Positions 63,815 to 64,000 of a stretch of DNA of 64,000 nucleotides are shown one piece after another. The position numbers and the translations under genes were made by a program. The number at the start of each line of letters is the position of its first letter. Within the stretch, counting starts at the first letter, position 1. The notes below the pieces were generated by a model. It had not been told where the DNA came from, made no database searches, and saw only the letters and a program-made list of their open reading frames with translations. The DNA is from JAHJQZ01 sp963675235 (lineage in GTDB: Bacteria > Pseudomonadota > Alphaproteobacteria > Rhizobiales > Devosiaceae), in NCBI GenBank assembly GCA_963675235.2, contig CAXXFU010000009.1, positions 1-64,000 of the forward strand, given 5' to 3'.

Positions 63815-64000
63815 ATGCCGGCCGGTGACTTCGAGGCCGAGTTGAGGGTGCGTTTGCACCGGCGCAGCTTCCCAGAATTTCACGATCTGCGCCTCTGGCT
63901 CGCTCATTCCGGCAGCGGGCTGGCGGCTCTTGCCGAACAGGCGGGTGCCGGCGCGCCCTATTGGGGCTTTCCCTGGCCGGGTGGGCTGGCCCTGGCCGCA
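63815..64000 (+). CDS. Class I SAM methyltransferase, N-terminal part (cut by window edge)
   Basis: 62 codons from ATG 63815 to the right edge, read directly from the sequence. The block GAPYWGFPWPGGLALAA is typical of the nicotinamide N-methyltransferase-like / ETFB-lysine methyltransferase group (PYWAFPW-type motif before the SAM-binding core). A run GTGGGGGAAC before the ATG may be the SD. Most of the enzyme, including the SAM motif, lies outside the window, so the substrate cannot be judged. Confidence 0.75.
   Translation, partial: MPAGDFEAELRVRLHRRSFPEFHDLRLWLAHSGSGLAALAEQAGAGAPYWGFPWPGGLALAA

Overview
The window reads as a high-GC alphaproteobacterial chromosome segment, most likely Hyphomicrobiales and perhaps Devosiaceae. 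That placement is an inference from gene content and order: rne-amiC-mrcA-prfB, clpP-clpX-lon-hup, an iron-responsive SUF operon, glnB-glnA, and M48 protease/DsbA/aroQ. I saw no prophage, insertion sequence, CRISPR array or rRNA. Nearly all of it is core chromosome, with 52 protein genes (two cut by the window edges), one further doubtful small frame, and two tRNAs.

Layout. 1-5.9 kb: aroQ (cut by the left edge), a DsbA-like thiol oxidoreductase and a BepA-like M48 protease on the minus strand; a divergent PLP aminotransferase; a WYL regulator with a glyoxalase-fold gene; a small CxxC protein and a small membrane protein. 6-15.3 kb: rne with a long leader, divergent amiC, mrcA, a stand-alone GyrI-like protein, and prfB with its programmed +1 frameshift. 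15.3-24.4 kb: an intergenic repeat element, an M23 peptidase, a Bcp peroxiredoxin, a 1500-residue AsmA-like protein, an orphan ParD-like antitoxin, tyrS and an alpha/beta hydrolase. 24.5-33.3 kb: the SUF operon, iscS-type desulfurase-sufB-three cupins-sufC-sufD-sufS-sufT-VOC-sufA, with a near-consensus Irr box upstream. 33.4-43.7 kb: DUF2000/Lrp pair, a diguanylate cyclase, a DEAD-box helicase, parE, a secreted protein, a PilZ protein and an ABC-F ATPase. 43.7-49.5 kb: glnA and glnB behind a sigma-54 promoter, tRNA-Leu, tig and nnrD. 49.5-55 kb: a nucleotidyltransferase-like gene, ubiT-ubiU-ubiV with an FNR-type box, an AraC/GyrI regulator, trmO and an unknown HTH protein. 55-64 kb: a candidate small RNA, clpP, clpX, an Rsm22-like protein, lon, a Tet-like MFS transporter, hup, tRNA-Val and a truncated methyltransferase.

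How they work together. The window joins cell-envelope synthesis and remodelling (mrcA, amiC, M23, BepA-like, AsmA-like), Fe-S cluster assembly, nitrogen control (PII and glutamine synthetase), protein quality control (trigger factor, ClpXP, Lon, HU) and an oxygen-independent ubiquinone branch (UbiTUV). Promoter motifs I could read fit these roles: RpoH-like elements before clpP and lon, an Irr box before suf, an FNR/FixK box before ubiT, and a sigma-54 element plus a possible NtrC site before glnB.

The best candidate for something undescribed is the run of three tandem paralogous cupin genes, translationally coupled between sufB and sufC. Next are an intrinsic terminator with no gene in front of it upstream of clpP (a probable small RNA) and a shared 18-bp motif placed before both the WYL regulator and its glyoxalase-like neighbour.
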